A DNA stretch of 64,000 nucleotides from NCBI RefSeq assembly GCF_015477805.1, contig NZ_JADLQL010000002.1, forward strand, positions 558,001 through 622,000, written 5' to 3'. Under the pieces are notes generated by a model, which was not told the origin of the DNA, searched no databases, and saw only the letters and a list, made by a program, of their open reading frames with translations. How positions within the stretch are numbered: position 1 is the stretch's first letter; each line of letters opens with the position of its first letter. Below are positions 19,751 through 28,552 of this stretch, in pieces. Both the position numbers and the translations under genes were made by a program. This DNA comes from Nocardia flavorosea. GTDB lineage: Bacteria > Actinomycetota > Actinomycetes > Mycobacteriales > Mycobacteriaceae.

Positions 19751-20914
19751 TCACGCACGCTGTTGCAGGTAGCTCGCCAGGCGGGTGAGTGCCGTTTCGA
19801 TATCGGCGGTGGCACCGGCGAAGGAGAGCCGGACGGTCCGGTTCCCGTTCACGGTGTCGAAATCCAGGCCGGGCGCGAGCGCCACCCCGGTATGCGCCAG
19901 TACGTCCGCGCACCAGGCCATCGAATCGTCGGTGCGGTGCCCGATATCGGCGTAGGCGTAGAAGGCGCCGTCGGCGGGGGCCAGGTCGGTGATCCCGAGC
20001 GCGGCCAGCCCGTCGAGCAGGATCCGGCGGTTGGCCGCGTATCGCCGGACATGCCCGTCCAACTCGGCCCGTGACTCGGCGTCGAAGGCGTGCACCGCCG
20101 CGTACTGCGAGATCGCGGGCGGGCAGACGGTCATATTCGAAGCCAGCCGCTGCAACGCGGGCCGGATCCCCGCCGGGGCCAGCATCCAGCCCAGCCGCCA
20201 GCCGGTCATCGAGAAGTACTTCGATACCGACCCGATCACCACCGCCGACCGCGAGGTTTCCCAGGCCGACGCGGTGTGCTCCCCACCGTAGGTGATGCCG
20301 TGGTAGATCTCGTCGGAGATCAGCAGGGTGCCGTGGGCATCGCACCAGCGGGCCACCGCGGCGAGTTCGGCGGGTTCGATCATCGTGCCCGTCGGGTTCG
20401 CCGGGCTGGCCACGATCAACCCGCGCGGCGGTTCGGGCAGGCTGTCGAGCATCGCGACGGTGGGCTGGAAACGCGTTTCGGCGCGGCAGTCCAGCTCGAC
20501 CACCCGGCAGCCCAGCGCCGTCAGCGTGTTGCGATAGGCCGGATAGCCCGGGCGGGCGACCACCACGGTGTCACCGGGGTCGAAGGCCGCCAGGAAGATC
20601 AGGGTGAACGCGCCCGACGATCCGGTGGTCACCACGACATCGTCCGGATCGACCGGATAGCCGTAGGTGTCCCGATGATGGCCGGCGATGGCTTCCCGCA
20701 ACTGCAGAATGCCGAACGTCTCGGTATAGCCGAACAGTTCGGCATCGATCGCCGACTTCGTGGCACGCAGTACCGGGGCCGGGGCCGGGGTGGAGGGCTG
20801 CCCGGCGGCCAGGCTCAGCACATCACCGTGCGTGCGGGCGCGTTCGGCGGCGGCTTTCCAGACATCCATCACGTAAAAAGGTGGAATGGTCGAGCGCCGA
20901 GATTCAGTGGACAC
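19751..20914 (-). CDS. PLP-dependent aminotransferase (class I/II)
   Basis: 387 residues, GTG start (VSTESRRSTIPPFYVMDVW). Fold type I aminotransferase: LAAGQPSTPAP near residue 37, TTGSSGAFTL (cofactor phosphate binding), SPANPTGTM (Asn contacting PLP), DEIYHGITYGG (Asp/Tyr), and the Schiff-base lysine in SVSKYFSMTGWRLGW. C-terminal RLSFAG supplies the substrate-binding Arg. Belongs to the aspartate/aminotransferase A group; substrate is not deducible. Divergent from the M23 peptidase gene by 54 bp. Confidence 0.92.
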   Translation of the reverse strand: MSTESRRSTIPPFYVMDVWKAAAERARTHGDVLSLAAGQPSTPAPAPVLRATKSAIDAELFGYTETFGILQLREAIAGHHRDTYGYPVDPDDVVVTTGSSGAFTLIFLAAFDPGDTVVVARPGYPAYRNTLTALGCRVVELDCRAETRFQPTVAMLDSLPEPPRGLIVASPANPTGTMIEPAELAAVARWCDAHGTLLISDEIYHGITYGGEHTASAWETSRSAVVIGSVSKYFSMTGWRLGWMLAPAGIRPALQRLASNMTVCPPAISQYAAVHAFDAESRAELDGHVRRYAANRRILLDGLAALGITDLAPADGAFYAYADIGHRTDDSMAWCADVLAHTGVALAPGLDFDTVNGNRTVRLSFAGATADIETALTRLASYLQQRA

Positions 20915-20968
20915 CCGACCGACGGTAGAACACCGCTTCGGACGCTCTGACGGCTATGGTCAGCTCTG

Positions 20969-22192
20969 ATGCTCGACGAGGCCAGCCGGCCGGCCGCCGG
21001 CCCGCCACCATCCGAGTCCGGATCCACCGCTTCCGGCAGCGGTCCCGGGCTGTTCCGGCGTAGCCGGAGCCGGATCTCCCGGCGCGGGGATCAGGAGCCG
21101 GAATCCGCGACCAGGGCGAGCATCGGGACCTTGCCGGACGAATCGGATACCGCGTTCGACACGCCTGTCCCCGATGCTCCGAAGGACGACGAAGCACCGC
21201 CCCCGGGGTCGCGTACTCTCCTGCAGCGCGCGGTGCTGATCGGCGGTGGCCGGCTCATCGCGCCCGACTGGCGGGAACGCGCCACGCAGGAACGGGAAAT
21301 ACACCTGACGCCCGGGCAGCGGCTCGCGGTCGCACGCCAGTGGACGCACCGGCAGCTCACCGCGCTGCGCTACCGGGTCCCGACCCGCGCCGAGCTCGCC
21401 GAACTGTTCGACCGCCGCCCGTCGGTGCAGGATATCGCCGATTCCGCGCGGCGGCACCGTTTCCTACTGGGCGGCCTGGGTCTCACTCTGCTGCTGGCCG
21501 CGGGAGATGCGGGAACGGGCCTGCTGGTGACCGCGCATCCCCCCGCGCCCGGTATCGCCCACCGCGTCGCGGTCGCCCACCCGCTGCGACTATCCATACC
21601 GGTGCCCTCGGTGCGCCGCTATCTCGACGCCATCGACAACGGTGAGCGGCTGCGCGAACAGGCGGTGGTGGCCGCCGCCGCCCGCGCGACCCTGGCGCGT
21701 GCGAAAGCGGAGGCGGCGGCCGCGGCGGCGGGTCAGGAGCAACCGTGGATCAACAGCGCACCGGGTCCCGAGGCGCTACCGCCGGGCGCTGTCCCACCGG
21801 GCCCCGGCGGCTTCGTCCTCCCGGCTCCCGGCACGTTCACCTCCGGTTTCGGCAGCCGCTGGGGCACCTTCCACCGCGGTATCGATATCGCCGGGCCGAT
21901 CGGCAGTCCGATCTATGCCGTGGCCGACGGTACGGTCATCGATGCGGGCCCGGCCCAGGGGTTCGGTCTGTGGGTACGGATCCGTCACAACGACGGAACC
22001 ATTTCCGTTTACGGCCATATGTACGATTTCTTCGTTTCGGTCGGCGAGCGGGTACCCGCCGGGATGCAGATCGCCCGGATGGGCAATCGCGGTGATTCCA
22101 CCGGACCCCATCTGCATTTCGAGATCGTCATGGACGGCCGGCACGTGGATCCGCAACGCTGGCTGGCCCTGCACGGACTCTCGTACGGCTGA
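20969..22192 (+). CDS. M23 family metallopeptidase, membrane-anchored
   Basis: 407 residues, ATG start. A long charged cytoplasmic N-terminus (about 165 residues) precedes one membrane segment (FLLGGLGLTLLLAAGDAG). Then come an Ala-rich helical stalk and a C-terminal LytM/M23 domain. Zinc ligands are visible in RWGTFHRGIDIAG (HxxxD), and GPHLHFEIVM (HxH). FGLWVRIRHNDGTISVYGHM is the usual LytM core. It should cut peptidoglycan cross-bridges or activate amidases outside the membrane. It is followed by the SLT gene, so two wall hydrolases are neighbours on one strand. Confidence 0.92.
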   Translation: MLDEASRPAAGPPPSESGSTASGSGPGLFRRSRSRISRRGDQEPESATRASIGTLPDESDTAFDTPVPDAPKDDEAPPPGSRTLLQRAVLIGGGRLIAPDWRERATQEREIHLTPGQRLAVARQWTHRQLTALRYRVPTRAELAELFDRRPSVQDIADSARRHRFLLGGLGLTLLLAAGDAGTGLLVTAHPPAPGIAHRVAVAHPLRLSIPVPSVRRYLDAIDNGERLREQAVVAAAARATLARAKAEAAAAAAGQEQPWINSAPGPEALPPGAVPPGPGGFVLPAPGTFTSGFGSRWGTFHRGIDIAGPIGSPIYAVADGTVIDAGPAQGFGLWVRIRHNDGTISVYGHMYDFFVSVGERVPAGMQIARMGNRGDSTGPHLHFEIVMDGRHVDPQRWLALHGLSYG

Positions 22193-22588
22193 GTTTTCGT
22201 CCAGGCGAATATTCGGTAATCAGAACCAGGCACGACCCACATCCGCGCGATTGTGATCGATACCACGATATATGCAGGTACAGCCATTTCTCTCAGCAGA
22301 ATAGAACCGTTGATTCGTCTCCTGTTCACCTGTGGTTAATCTATCGCAATCATTCTGTGATGCGCCAGCGAGCAGGCCGCGAGCCTGCCTATCGCGCGGC
22401 GAAGATATTCGCCCGAATATCCACCACCCTGCACGCCCGCCGATCGCCATCGGCGCGCGGGATACCGCGTAACCGGCGCGGACAACTGAATCCACAGATT
22501 CCACGAAGCAATCACAAAAGGAAACAGCGCAACGACGGCGCCGTCGATATCGCGGCGGCGTGGTGATCCCGCGCTGCCGGAGTTCGTC
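22193..22588. promoter_or_regulatory. A/T-richer upstream region of the SLT gene with two palindromes
   Basis: 396 bases without a gene, visibly richer in A/T than its surroundings. It contains the palindrome CGAATATTCG at 22206-22215 and an 18-base inverted repeat GATATTCG-CC-CGAATATC at 22404-22421; both share the ATATTCG half. They may be operators for the wall hydrolase genes. A c-di-AMP (ydaO-type) riboswitch, common before such genes in actinobacteria, was looked for and not found. Confidence 0.45.
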
Positions 22589-23149
22589 ATGAAATTACGA
22601 AAACTGTTGCCCCTGGCCGTTGCCGCCGCCGCTCTCGCGGTCCCGGTGCAGGCTGGCGCCGAAACTCCGGTCGCCGGCGTACCCGCAGAGTTACAAGGAC
22701 CCGCGCAGCAACTGCAACAGCAGGCCCAGCAGTGGCAACAGCAGTTGCCGCAACCCCAGCGCGATCAGCTACAGCAGTTCGTCCAGCCGCTGCCCCAACC
22801 GCTACCGCAGCTACTACCGCCGAGCTTCCCCGACAACCTGGACGGCTGGATCCGCAACGCGCTGCACATCCTCGGCCGGCACGGTATCCCGGCGAGCTAC
22901 GAGGGCATCCACCGCACCGCCGTGCGGGAATCCGGCGGTAACCCGCACGCGATCAATCTCTGGGATTCCAATGCCGCGGCCGGGATCCCGTCCAAGGGAC
23001 TCATGCAGGTGATCGACCCCACCTTTGCCGCCTATCACGTAGAAGGCACCTCGTGGGACATCTACGACCCGGTCGCCAATATCGCGGCAGCCTGCAACTA
23101 CGCCGCCGCCCGCTACGGTTCCATCGACAACGTCTTCGGGGCGTACTGA
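22589..23149 (+). CDS. Exported transglycosylase SLT domain protein
   Basis: 186 residues, ATG start. Signal peptide MKLRKLLPLAVAAAALAVP ending near AGAE. Then a Gln/Pro-rich linker (repeats of QQLQQ, LPQPLPQ, roughly residues 35-78), and a C-terminal lytic transglycosylase domain: the catalytic Glu is in AVRESGGNPHAINLWDSN, followed by GLMQVIDPTF and YDPVANIAAACNYAAARYGS. It would cut glycan strands in the wall, close to RPF-like enzymes. The long Gln-rich linker is notable. Confidence 0.92.
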   Translation: MKLRKLLPLAVAAAALAVPVQAGAETPVAGVPAELQGPAQQLQQQAQQWQQQLPQPQRDQLQQFVQPLPQPLPQLLPPSFPDNLDGWIRNALHILGRHGIPASYEGIHRTAVRESGGNPHAINLWDSNAAAGIPSKGLMQVIDPTFAAYHVEGTSWDIYDPVANIAAACNYAAARYGSIDNVFGAY

Positions 23150-23505
23150 CCGCGCCGGATCCCCGGGGCCGCGCCGCACCCCGCTACCCGGTCAGCGGCG
23201 CGCCCCGGGAACAGGCCACCGGCCTGTCCGGCGACCTCGGATCCGCCCGCCGCGGGACGAGTCGCGCCGATGCGGGCGGCGCGATCGCGCCACCGGGACC
23301 TGTCACGCCGAATCGCCCACCGCAGAGTCGGGTCATGCCGGTGCAGACGGCCCCGCAGGCGCAGCGGCTCAGCTTGCGGCACCGGCCGGAGCCCCCGGCA
23401 CCGTCGTCGGCCTCGGAGTAGACCCCGCGAACCTGCGCCGGCCCGTTGGCCCGCAACGGCTCGGTCGCGCCGGCCGGCGGGCTCGGCAGCACGCATCCGC
23501 GAAAC
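23150..23505. other. Convergent intergenic stretch without a supported gene
   Basis: 356 bases between the SLT and purD stops. A minus-strand frame at 23184-23492 (102 codons, Cys-rich middle RCACGAVCTGMTRLCGG) exists but has no family, no good start signal and sits in a convergent gap, so it is not called. Confidence 0.4.
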
Positions 23506-24777
23506 TCAGAGTTCGATCCGGCCCTCGACCGCGGCGAGTCCGATATCGGAACGGTAATGGCTGCCGGGCAGTTTGATTCCCGCCAGGCGGTCGTAGGCTG
23601 CTTCGCGCGCCGCCGTCAGATCCACACCGGTGCCGACAATGCTCAGCACCCGGCCGCCCGCCGAGACCAGCGCACCGTCCGCGCGCTGCGATGTTCCCGC
23701 GTGCAGAACGGTCGCTAGATCATCGGTCGCCGCATCGCTCGCGCCGGTGATCACATCACCGGTCCGCGGCCGTCCGGGATAGTTCTCCGCGGCCAGCACC
23801 ACCGTGACCGCTGCCCCACCGTGCCAGCGCGGCGCCGGCGCCTCGGCCAGCGTGCCGGTCGCGGTGGCGAACAGCAGCTCGCCCAACGGACTGTCGAGCA
23901 GCGCCAGCACCGCCTGCGTTTCGGGATCGCCGAAACGACAGTTGAATTCCACCACCGCCGGGCCCCCCGCGCCGATAGCCAGCCCCGCGTAGAGCAGTCC
24001 GCTGAACGGACAGCCACGCCGGACCATTTCGGCGGCGACCGGGGCCACCACTTCGTCGACGATCCGCGTGACCATATCGCCGGGCAGCCAAGGCAGCGGC
24101 GTATACGCGCCCATCCCACCGGTATTGGGCCCGGTATCGCCGTCGCCCACCCGTTTGTGGTCCTGGGCCGGCAGCAGCGGCACCACCGTCTCCCCGTCCA
24201 CCAGGCAGAACAGCGATACCTCCGGCCCGTCGAGGAAGGATTCCAGCAGAACCGGATGTCCCTGTTCGAGCAGTTCGGCGGCATGGTCGCGGGCGGCGAG
24301 ACGATCCGGGGTGACCACGACGCCCTTACCGGCGGCCAGCCCGTCGTCCTTCACGACCCAGGTGGGTCCGAAACGGTCCAGCGCGGCATCCAGTTCGGCC
24401 GGCGTGTCCACCACTTCGCTGTGCGCCGTCCGCACCCCGGCCGCGGCCATCACATCCTTGGCGAACGCCTTCGACCCCTCGATCCGGGCAGCTGCCGCCG
24501 ACGGCCCGAAACAGGCGATCCCGGCCGCCCGCACGGCATCGGCCACACCCAGCACCAGCGGCACCTCGGGACCGATGACGACCAGATCGGCGGCCACCTC
24601 CCGCGCCAGCGCGGCCACGGCCTCCGCGGAACCGGCATCCACCGGGCGCACCTGTGCGTGCTGGGCGATACCGGCGTTCCCCGGTGCCGCGATGAGCGCA
24701 CTCACTGCCGGGTCACGGCGCAGCGCAAGGACGAGGGCGTGTTCACGGGCTCCGGAACCGATGACGAGTACTCGCAC
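23506..24777 (-). CDS. purD: Phosphoribosylamine-glycine ligase (GAR synthetase)
   Basis: 423 residues, GTG start ([19 protein letters not shown]). Second step of purine synthesis: phosphoribosylamine plus glycine plus ATP to GAR. ATP-grasp enzyme: [56 protein letters not shown] and [14 protein letters not shown] (metal-binding Glu/Asn) are all in place and in order. Divergent from the PH-domain gene across 259 bp. No sign of damage. Confidence 0.97.
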   Translation of the reverse strand: MRVLVIGSGAREHALVLALRRDPAVSALIAAPGNAGIAQHAQVRPVDAGSAEAVAALAREVAADLVVIGPEVPLVLGVADAVRAAGIACFGPSAAAARIEGSKAFAKDVMAAAGVRTAHSEVVDTPAELDAALDRFGPTWVVKDDGLAAGKGVVVTPDRLAARDHAAELLEQGHPVLLESFLDGPEVSLFCLVDGETVVPLLPAQDHKRVGDGDTGPNTGGMGAYTPLPWLPGDMVTRIVDEVVAPVAAEMVRRGCPFSGLLYAGLAIGAGGPAVVEFNCRFGDPETQAVLALLDSPLGELLFATATGTLAEAPAPRWHGGAAVTVVLAAENYPGRPRTGDVITGASDAATDDLATVLHAGTSQRADGALVSAGGRVLSIVGTGVDLTAAREAAYDRLAGIKLPGSHYRSDIGLAAVEGRIEL

Positions 24778-25036
24778 CCGGACAGCTTAGAGCGTGTCCG
24801 GGAGCTCGGGTCCGGGGGCGGATCGCGCGCAAGCACCGGAAGCGTATTCGGTGGCTGGTGGGTCGGGATCGACAGCGTCTCCGGTGGCCCGCCACCGCCG
24901 GTACCAGCGGGTTTCCGCAGGCCGGCGTCCGCTCGCGCCACCTTGTGGATGATGGTGGGGAAACACCCGAAGCGGGTGGGTAATTCGCGCACCGGCCCGC
25001 CAGGGGTCATAACGCGCGGACGGGAGGACGGTCGTC

Positions 25037-25414
25037 ATGGGTCTGATGGACGGGATCATGGGCAATGCCGGGCGGATGGAACCGGCACAGGCGCAACAGG
25101 AATTCCAGCGGCTGCTGGGCAACGGCGAACAGATCTATTCGGCCTATATCCTGGTGCGCGACGCCATGCTGTTCACCAATCGCCGGCTGATCCTCGTCGA
25201 CAAGCAGGGTCTGTCGGGTCGCAAGGTGAGCTACCACAGCATCCCCTACCGCTCCATCACCCATTTCGCGGTGGAAACAGCAGGCACCTTCGACCTGGAC
25301 GCCGAACTGGTGCTGTGGATCTCCGGCAGCGATACCCCGCTGCAGAAGAAGTTCAACCGCCAGGTGGACATCTACGAGGTCCAGGGAATCCTCTCCCACT
25401 TCGTCGGCGTCTGA
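25037..25414 (+). CDS. Bacterial PH-domain protein (DUF1696-like)
   Basis: 125 residues, ATG start. Short helical lead ([20 protein letters not shown]) then a single bacterial pleckstrin-homology fold: [71 protein letters not shown]. This matches the PF08000-type PH family that forms oligomers in solution. The biological role of the family is not known. No signal or membrane segment. It stands alone between purD and the HIT gene. Confidence 0.85.
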   Translation: MGLMDGIMGNAGRMEPAQAQQEFQRLLGNGEQIYSAYILVRDAMLFTNRRLILVDKQGLSGRKVSYHSIPYRSITHFAVETAGTFDLDAELVLWISGSDTPLQKKFNRQVDIYEVQGILSHFVGV

Positions 25415-25526
25415 ACTCCGCCACCGGCCATACCCGCCCGGTGCGACTCGACGGTTCCCGGCCGGGCCGGGACTCGCAGCCCCCGCACGACCCAGCCCAT
25501 CCGAGCACAACCAATATGCTCACCAC

Positions 25527-25952
25527 ATGGCTTCTGTTTTCAGTGCGATCATCGCCGGGGATCTGCCGGGCCGGTTCGTCTGGGAGGACGACGAATTCGT
25601 CGGATTCCTCACCATCGCCCCGGTGACCCCGGGGCACACCCTGGTGGTCCCCCGCAAGGAAATCGACCAGTGGCAGGACATCGAACCCGAGGTCTTCGCC
25701 CGCCTCAACGGTGTGGCGCAGAAGATCGGGCAGGCGGTGCGGGCAGCCTGGGACGCGCCCCGAGCCGGTCTGCTGATCGCCGGGCTGGAGGTACCCCACC
25801 TCCATGTACACGTCTTCCCGGCCTTCACCATGGGCAATTTCGATATCTCCGGCGCAGACCAGAACCCCTCCCCCGAATCGCTCGACGACGCGCAGACCAG
25901 GATCAAGCAGGCCCTGCGCGATCTCGGCTACGGCGCGAACGTCCCCGCCTGA
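25527..25952 (+). CDS. HIT family protein (Rv0759c-like)
   Basis: 141 residues, ATG start ([20 protein letters not shown]). HIT core [20 protein letters not shown] and the histidine triad [12 protein letters not shown] near residue 92 are intact. It is convergent with phoR, the same arrangement as Rv0759c beside phoPR in M. tuberculosis, which supports orthology. Likely a nucleotidyl hydrolase; substrate unknown. It differs from the HIT protein at 16686 in its C-terminal tail ([20 protein letters not shown]). Confidence 0.93.
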   Translation: MASVFSAIIAGDLPGRFVWEDDEFVGFLTIAPVTPGHTLVVPRKEIDQWQDIEPEVFARLNGVAQKIGQAVRAAWDAPRAGLLIAGLEVPHLHVHVFPAFTMGNFDISGADQNPSPESLDDAQTRIKQALRDLGYGANVPA

Positions 25953-26083
25953 TCGCTACGCCCCGTCCGCGATCCGGTCTCGCCCCAGCGTAGGTACCGG
26001 ACCGGGCGCAGGCGTATGGAGCGCTTCCGGCGAGGCTGTGCCGGCCGAAGTCGGAACCTCGCTGTTCGGTGGTGCCGAGCTGC

Positions 26084-27595
26084 TCATAGCTTTTCCGGAT
26101 CATCCGACAACCGGTAAGTCCCCACGCGGTCACCCGACACCGGCCGCCGCCGCGGTAACCGGACCGTGAATGTGGTACCGCGGCCCGGCGCGCTGTCCAC
26201 CGCCACGCTGCCGCCGTGCGCGGCGACCAGCGCCTGCACGATCGACAGTCCCAGCCCGGAACCACCGCTACCGCGACTCCGCGAATCGTCGACCCGATAG
26301 AACCGCTCGAAAACCCGTTCGGCCTGCTCGCCCGCCAATCCCGGCCCGGTATCGGCGACCTCGAGCAGTACCTCGTCCGGGCCGGGAGTGAGCCGCACGG
26401 TTACCGCCGCGTCGGACGGCGTATGCACGAGCGCGTTGTTCAGCAGATTCGCCAGGACCTGCCGCAGCCGGGCCGCATCCCCCGGCACCTCGGTGGTCCC
26501 GGTGCCCGGCCGCACCGCCAACTCGATCGACCGCCGCGTACCGCCCTGAGCGGCCGCCATCGCGCGGGCACTGTGCACCGCGTCGCCGGCCAGCGACAAC
26601 AGATCCACCGGCGCGTACTCCACCGGCCGTTCGGCGTCCAGCCGGGCCAGCATCAACAGATCCTCGACCAGCAGACCCATCCGCTTCGATTCCCGCTCGA
26701 TGCGGTCGAGCAGCATATCGGTATCGCGGGTGGCGCCCTGCCGGTACAACTCGGCAAAACCTTTGATCGTGGTCAGCGGAGTGCGCAGTTCGTGGCTGGC
26801 GTCGGCCACGAACCGGCGCATCTTCTCTTCCGAACGCCGAGCCGCCTCCTCCGATGCCTCGGTTGCGGCGAAACCCCGCTGAATCTGCGCGAGCATGGTG
26901 TTCAACGACCGGGCCAGCCGGTCCACCTCGGTATTCGTGGGCCGCATCGGCACCCGGCGGTGCAGATCACCGGCCGCGATATCGGCGGCGATCTCCTCCA
27001 CCTGCTCCAGCCGGCGCAAACTGCGCCGGATCACGAAGTAGGCGGCCACCGCCAGCACCACCAGCACCGCCGCACCGATCACCACCTGCAGCACTACCAG
27101 CCGCTCGACGATCGCCTCGGTGTCGTCCAGCCGCAACGCGACCAGACTGGTGCCGTACGCGTTCTCGGTGTAGCGAACACGCCACTGCCCGGAATCACCG
27201 CCGGCCGACCCGGTGGTGAACGTACCCGGGCGCAGATCGCCGGGCAGCTCCGGTGCGCCGTTGCGGTCGTCCTGCAGGAACAACCGGCCGTCGGTGTCCT
27301 GCACGCGGGTGTAGAACTTCACCGGTGGGCGCTCTTTACCGGGCTCGCCCGGCAGTGATACCGGAGGCCGTCCCCCCGGCCGGGCCCAGCTGTCCGCCGC
27401 CTCTTCGAGCTGTTGATCCACCCGGTCGATCAACGTACTCCGCAACGCGGAGGTCACCGCGACCCCCGAAGCCAGCAACCCCACCGTCGCGAGCGCCACC
27501 AACGCCAGCACCAGCGTCACCCGCAGCGGTAACGCGGCGAACCGCCCGGCCGGGCCCTCCGGCGGCCGATCCGCCGGCGCGATCTCGACACTCAC
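26084..27595 (-). CDS. phoR: Sensor histidine kinase PhoR
   Basis: 503 residues, GTG start overlapping the phoP stop (GTGA). Membrane segments at about residues 25-50 and 167-190 enclose an extracytoplasmic sensor domain; a HAMP linker follows (about 190-245). The phosphoacceptor is His268 in DASHELRTPLTTIKGF. The ATPase domain has the N box (LRQVLANLLNNALVHTP), G1 (VADTGPGLAGEQ), and G2 (GSGLGLSIVQALVAAHGG). With PhoP it forms the PhoPR system, which controls envelope lipids, acid response and secretion in mycobacteria. The signal sensed here is unknown. Confidence 0.95.
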   Translation of the reverse strand: MSVEIAPADRPPEGPAGRFAALPLRVTLVLALVALATVGLLASGVAVTSALRSTLIDRVDQQLEEAADSWARPGGRPPVSLPGEPGKERPPVKFYTRVQDTDGRLFLQDDRNGAPELPGDLRPGTFTTGSAGGDSGQWRVRYTENAYGTSLVALRLDDTEAIVERLVVLQVVIGAAVLVVLAVAAYFVIRRSLRRLEQVEEIAADIAAGDLHRRVPMRPTNTEVDRLARSLNTMLAQIQRGFAATEASEEAARRSEEKMRRFVADASHELRTPLTTIKGFAELYRQGATRDTDMLLDRIERESKRMGLLVEDLLMLARLDAERPVEYAPVDLLSLAGDAVHSARAMAAAQGGTRRSIELAVRPGTGTTEVPGDAARLRQVLANLLNNALVHTPSDAAVTVRLTPGPDEVLLEVADTGPGLAGEQAERVFERFYRVDDSRSRGSGGSGLGLSIVQALVAAHGGSVAVDSAPGRGTTFTVRLPRRRPVSGDRVGTYRLSDDPEKL

Positions 27596-28317
27596 GATCG
27601 GCCCGCAGGCGATTCCCGCATCACATAACCGACCCCCCGCAAGGTGTGGATCAGCCGCCGCGGGCCGGTATCGACCTTCTTCCGCAGATAGGAAACATAG
27701 GTCTCCACCACCCCGACCTCACCGCCGAAGTCGTACCGCCACACATGGTCCAGAATCCGCGGTTTACTCAGCACCGTTCCCGCATTCACCATGAAATACC
27801 GCAGCAGGGTGAACTCCGTCGGCGACAGCGCGACCAGCTCCCCGGCCTTGAAAACCTCGTGGGAGTCATCGTCCAGTTCGATATCGGCGAACCGGATCCG
27901 CGACCGCTCCCGCTCCGGCGCCGCCCCGCCTGCCCGCCGCAGGATCACCCGCAACCGGGCCACCACTTCTTCCAGACTGAACGGTTTCGTGACATAGTCG
28001 TCCGCCCCCAAGGTCAACCCGGTGACCTTGTCCTGGACATCGTCGCGGGCAGTCAGGAACAGCACGGGCGCATCGATCCCGTCGGCCCGCAACCGCCGCA
28101 ACAGCCCGAACCCGTCCATCCCCGGCATCATCACATCGACGATCAGCGCATCCGGCCGGAACCCGCGCGCCACATCCAGCGCCTGCGCACCATCCGACGC
28201 GGCGGCCACCTCGAACCCCTGGAACCGCAAACTCACGGTCAGCAACTCGACGATCATGGCTTCGTCGTCGACCACCAGTACCCGCGCCTCGGGTGCGGTA
28301 TCCGGCCCACCAGTCAT
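27592..28317 (-). CDS. phoP: Response regulator PhoP
   Basis: 241 residues from ATG at 28317 (MTGGPDTAPEARVLVVDDEA); the frame runs upstream but without similarity. Receiver domain: acidic pair in VVDDEA, phosphoacceptor Asp61 in ALIVDVMMPGMDGFG, Lys111 in DDYVTKPFS. The OmpR-type winged helix follows: FADIELDDDSHEVFKAGE, LSPTEFTLLRYFMVNAGTVL, VVETYVSYLRKKVD, HTLRGVGYVMRE. The match to mycobacterial PhoP is very close by eye. Translationally coupled to phoR; a PhoP box upstream suggests autoregulation. Confidence 0.96.
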   Translation of the reverse strand: MTGGPDTAPEARVLVVDDEAMIVELLTVSLRFQGFEVAAASDGAQALDVARGFRPDALIVDVMMPGMDGFGLLRRLRADGIDAPVLFLTARDDVQDKVTGLTLGADDYVTKPFSLEEVVARLRVILRRAGGAAPERERSRIRFADIELDDDSHEVFKAGELVALSPTEFTLLRYFMVNAGTVLSKPRILDHVWRYDFGGEVGVVETYVSYLRKKVDTGPRRLIHTLRGVGYVMRESPAGRS

Positions 28318-28360
28318 AGCTCCATCCTGGTCCAGCGCCCTGGTACCGCCCTGCGTACTT

Positions 28361-28378
28361 GCTGTGAACACGCTGTGT
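28361..28378 (-). promoter_or_regulatory. PhoP box (direct repeat) upstream of phoP
   Basis: Read on the minus strand: ACACAGC, GTGT, TCACAGC, i.e. two 7-base direct repeats with a 4-base spacer. The published mycobacterial PhoP consensus is TCACAGC-N4-TCACAGC, so 13 of 14 positions match. It lies 44 bp upstream of the phoP start, which fits autoregulation. Binding here is inference. Confidence 0.8.
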
Positions 28379-28552
28379 GTGAGATGGACGAGCAGTCGCG
28401 GACCCGGATTCGGCGCGCCGACTCGCGATGACGAGAGACGACCGGTTGGCGGCCTGAGTTCGTTCGTAGTGCAGGGCCGGCAATCGGCAGGACGGTCCAC
28501 ACGCGGGGAAGCCCCGAGGCGTACGGACGCCAGGACCGACGGACGCCGAGGC

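Noticed and set aside
22193..22588. c-di-AMP (ydaO) riboswitch before the SLT gene
   Set aside because: Expected conserved cores (such as GGGGUGAA and CCGUCAGCUAACC-like segments) are not present.
23184..23492. Cys-rich 102-codon minus-strand frame
   Set aside because: No family, no start signal, lies in a convergent gap.
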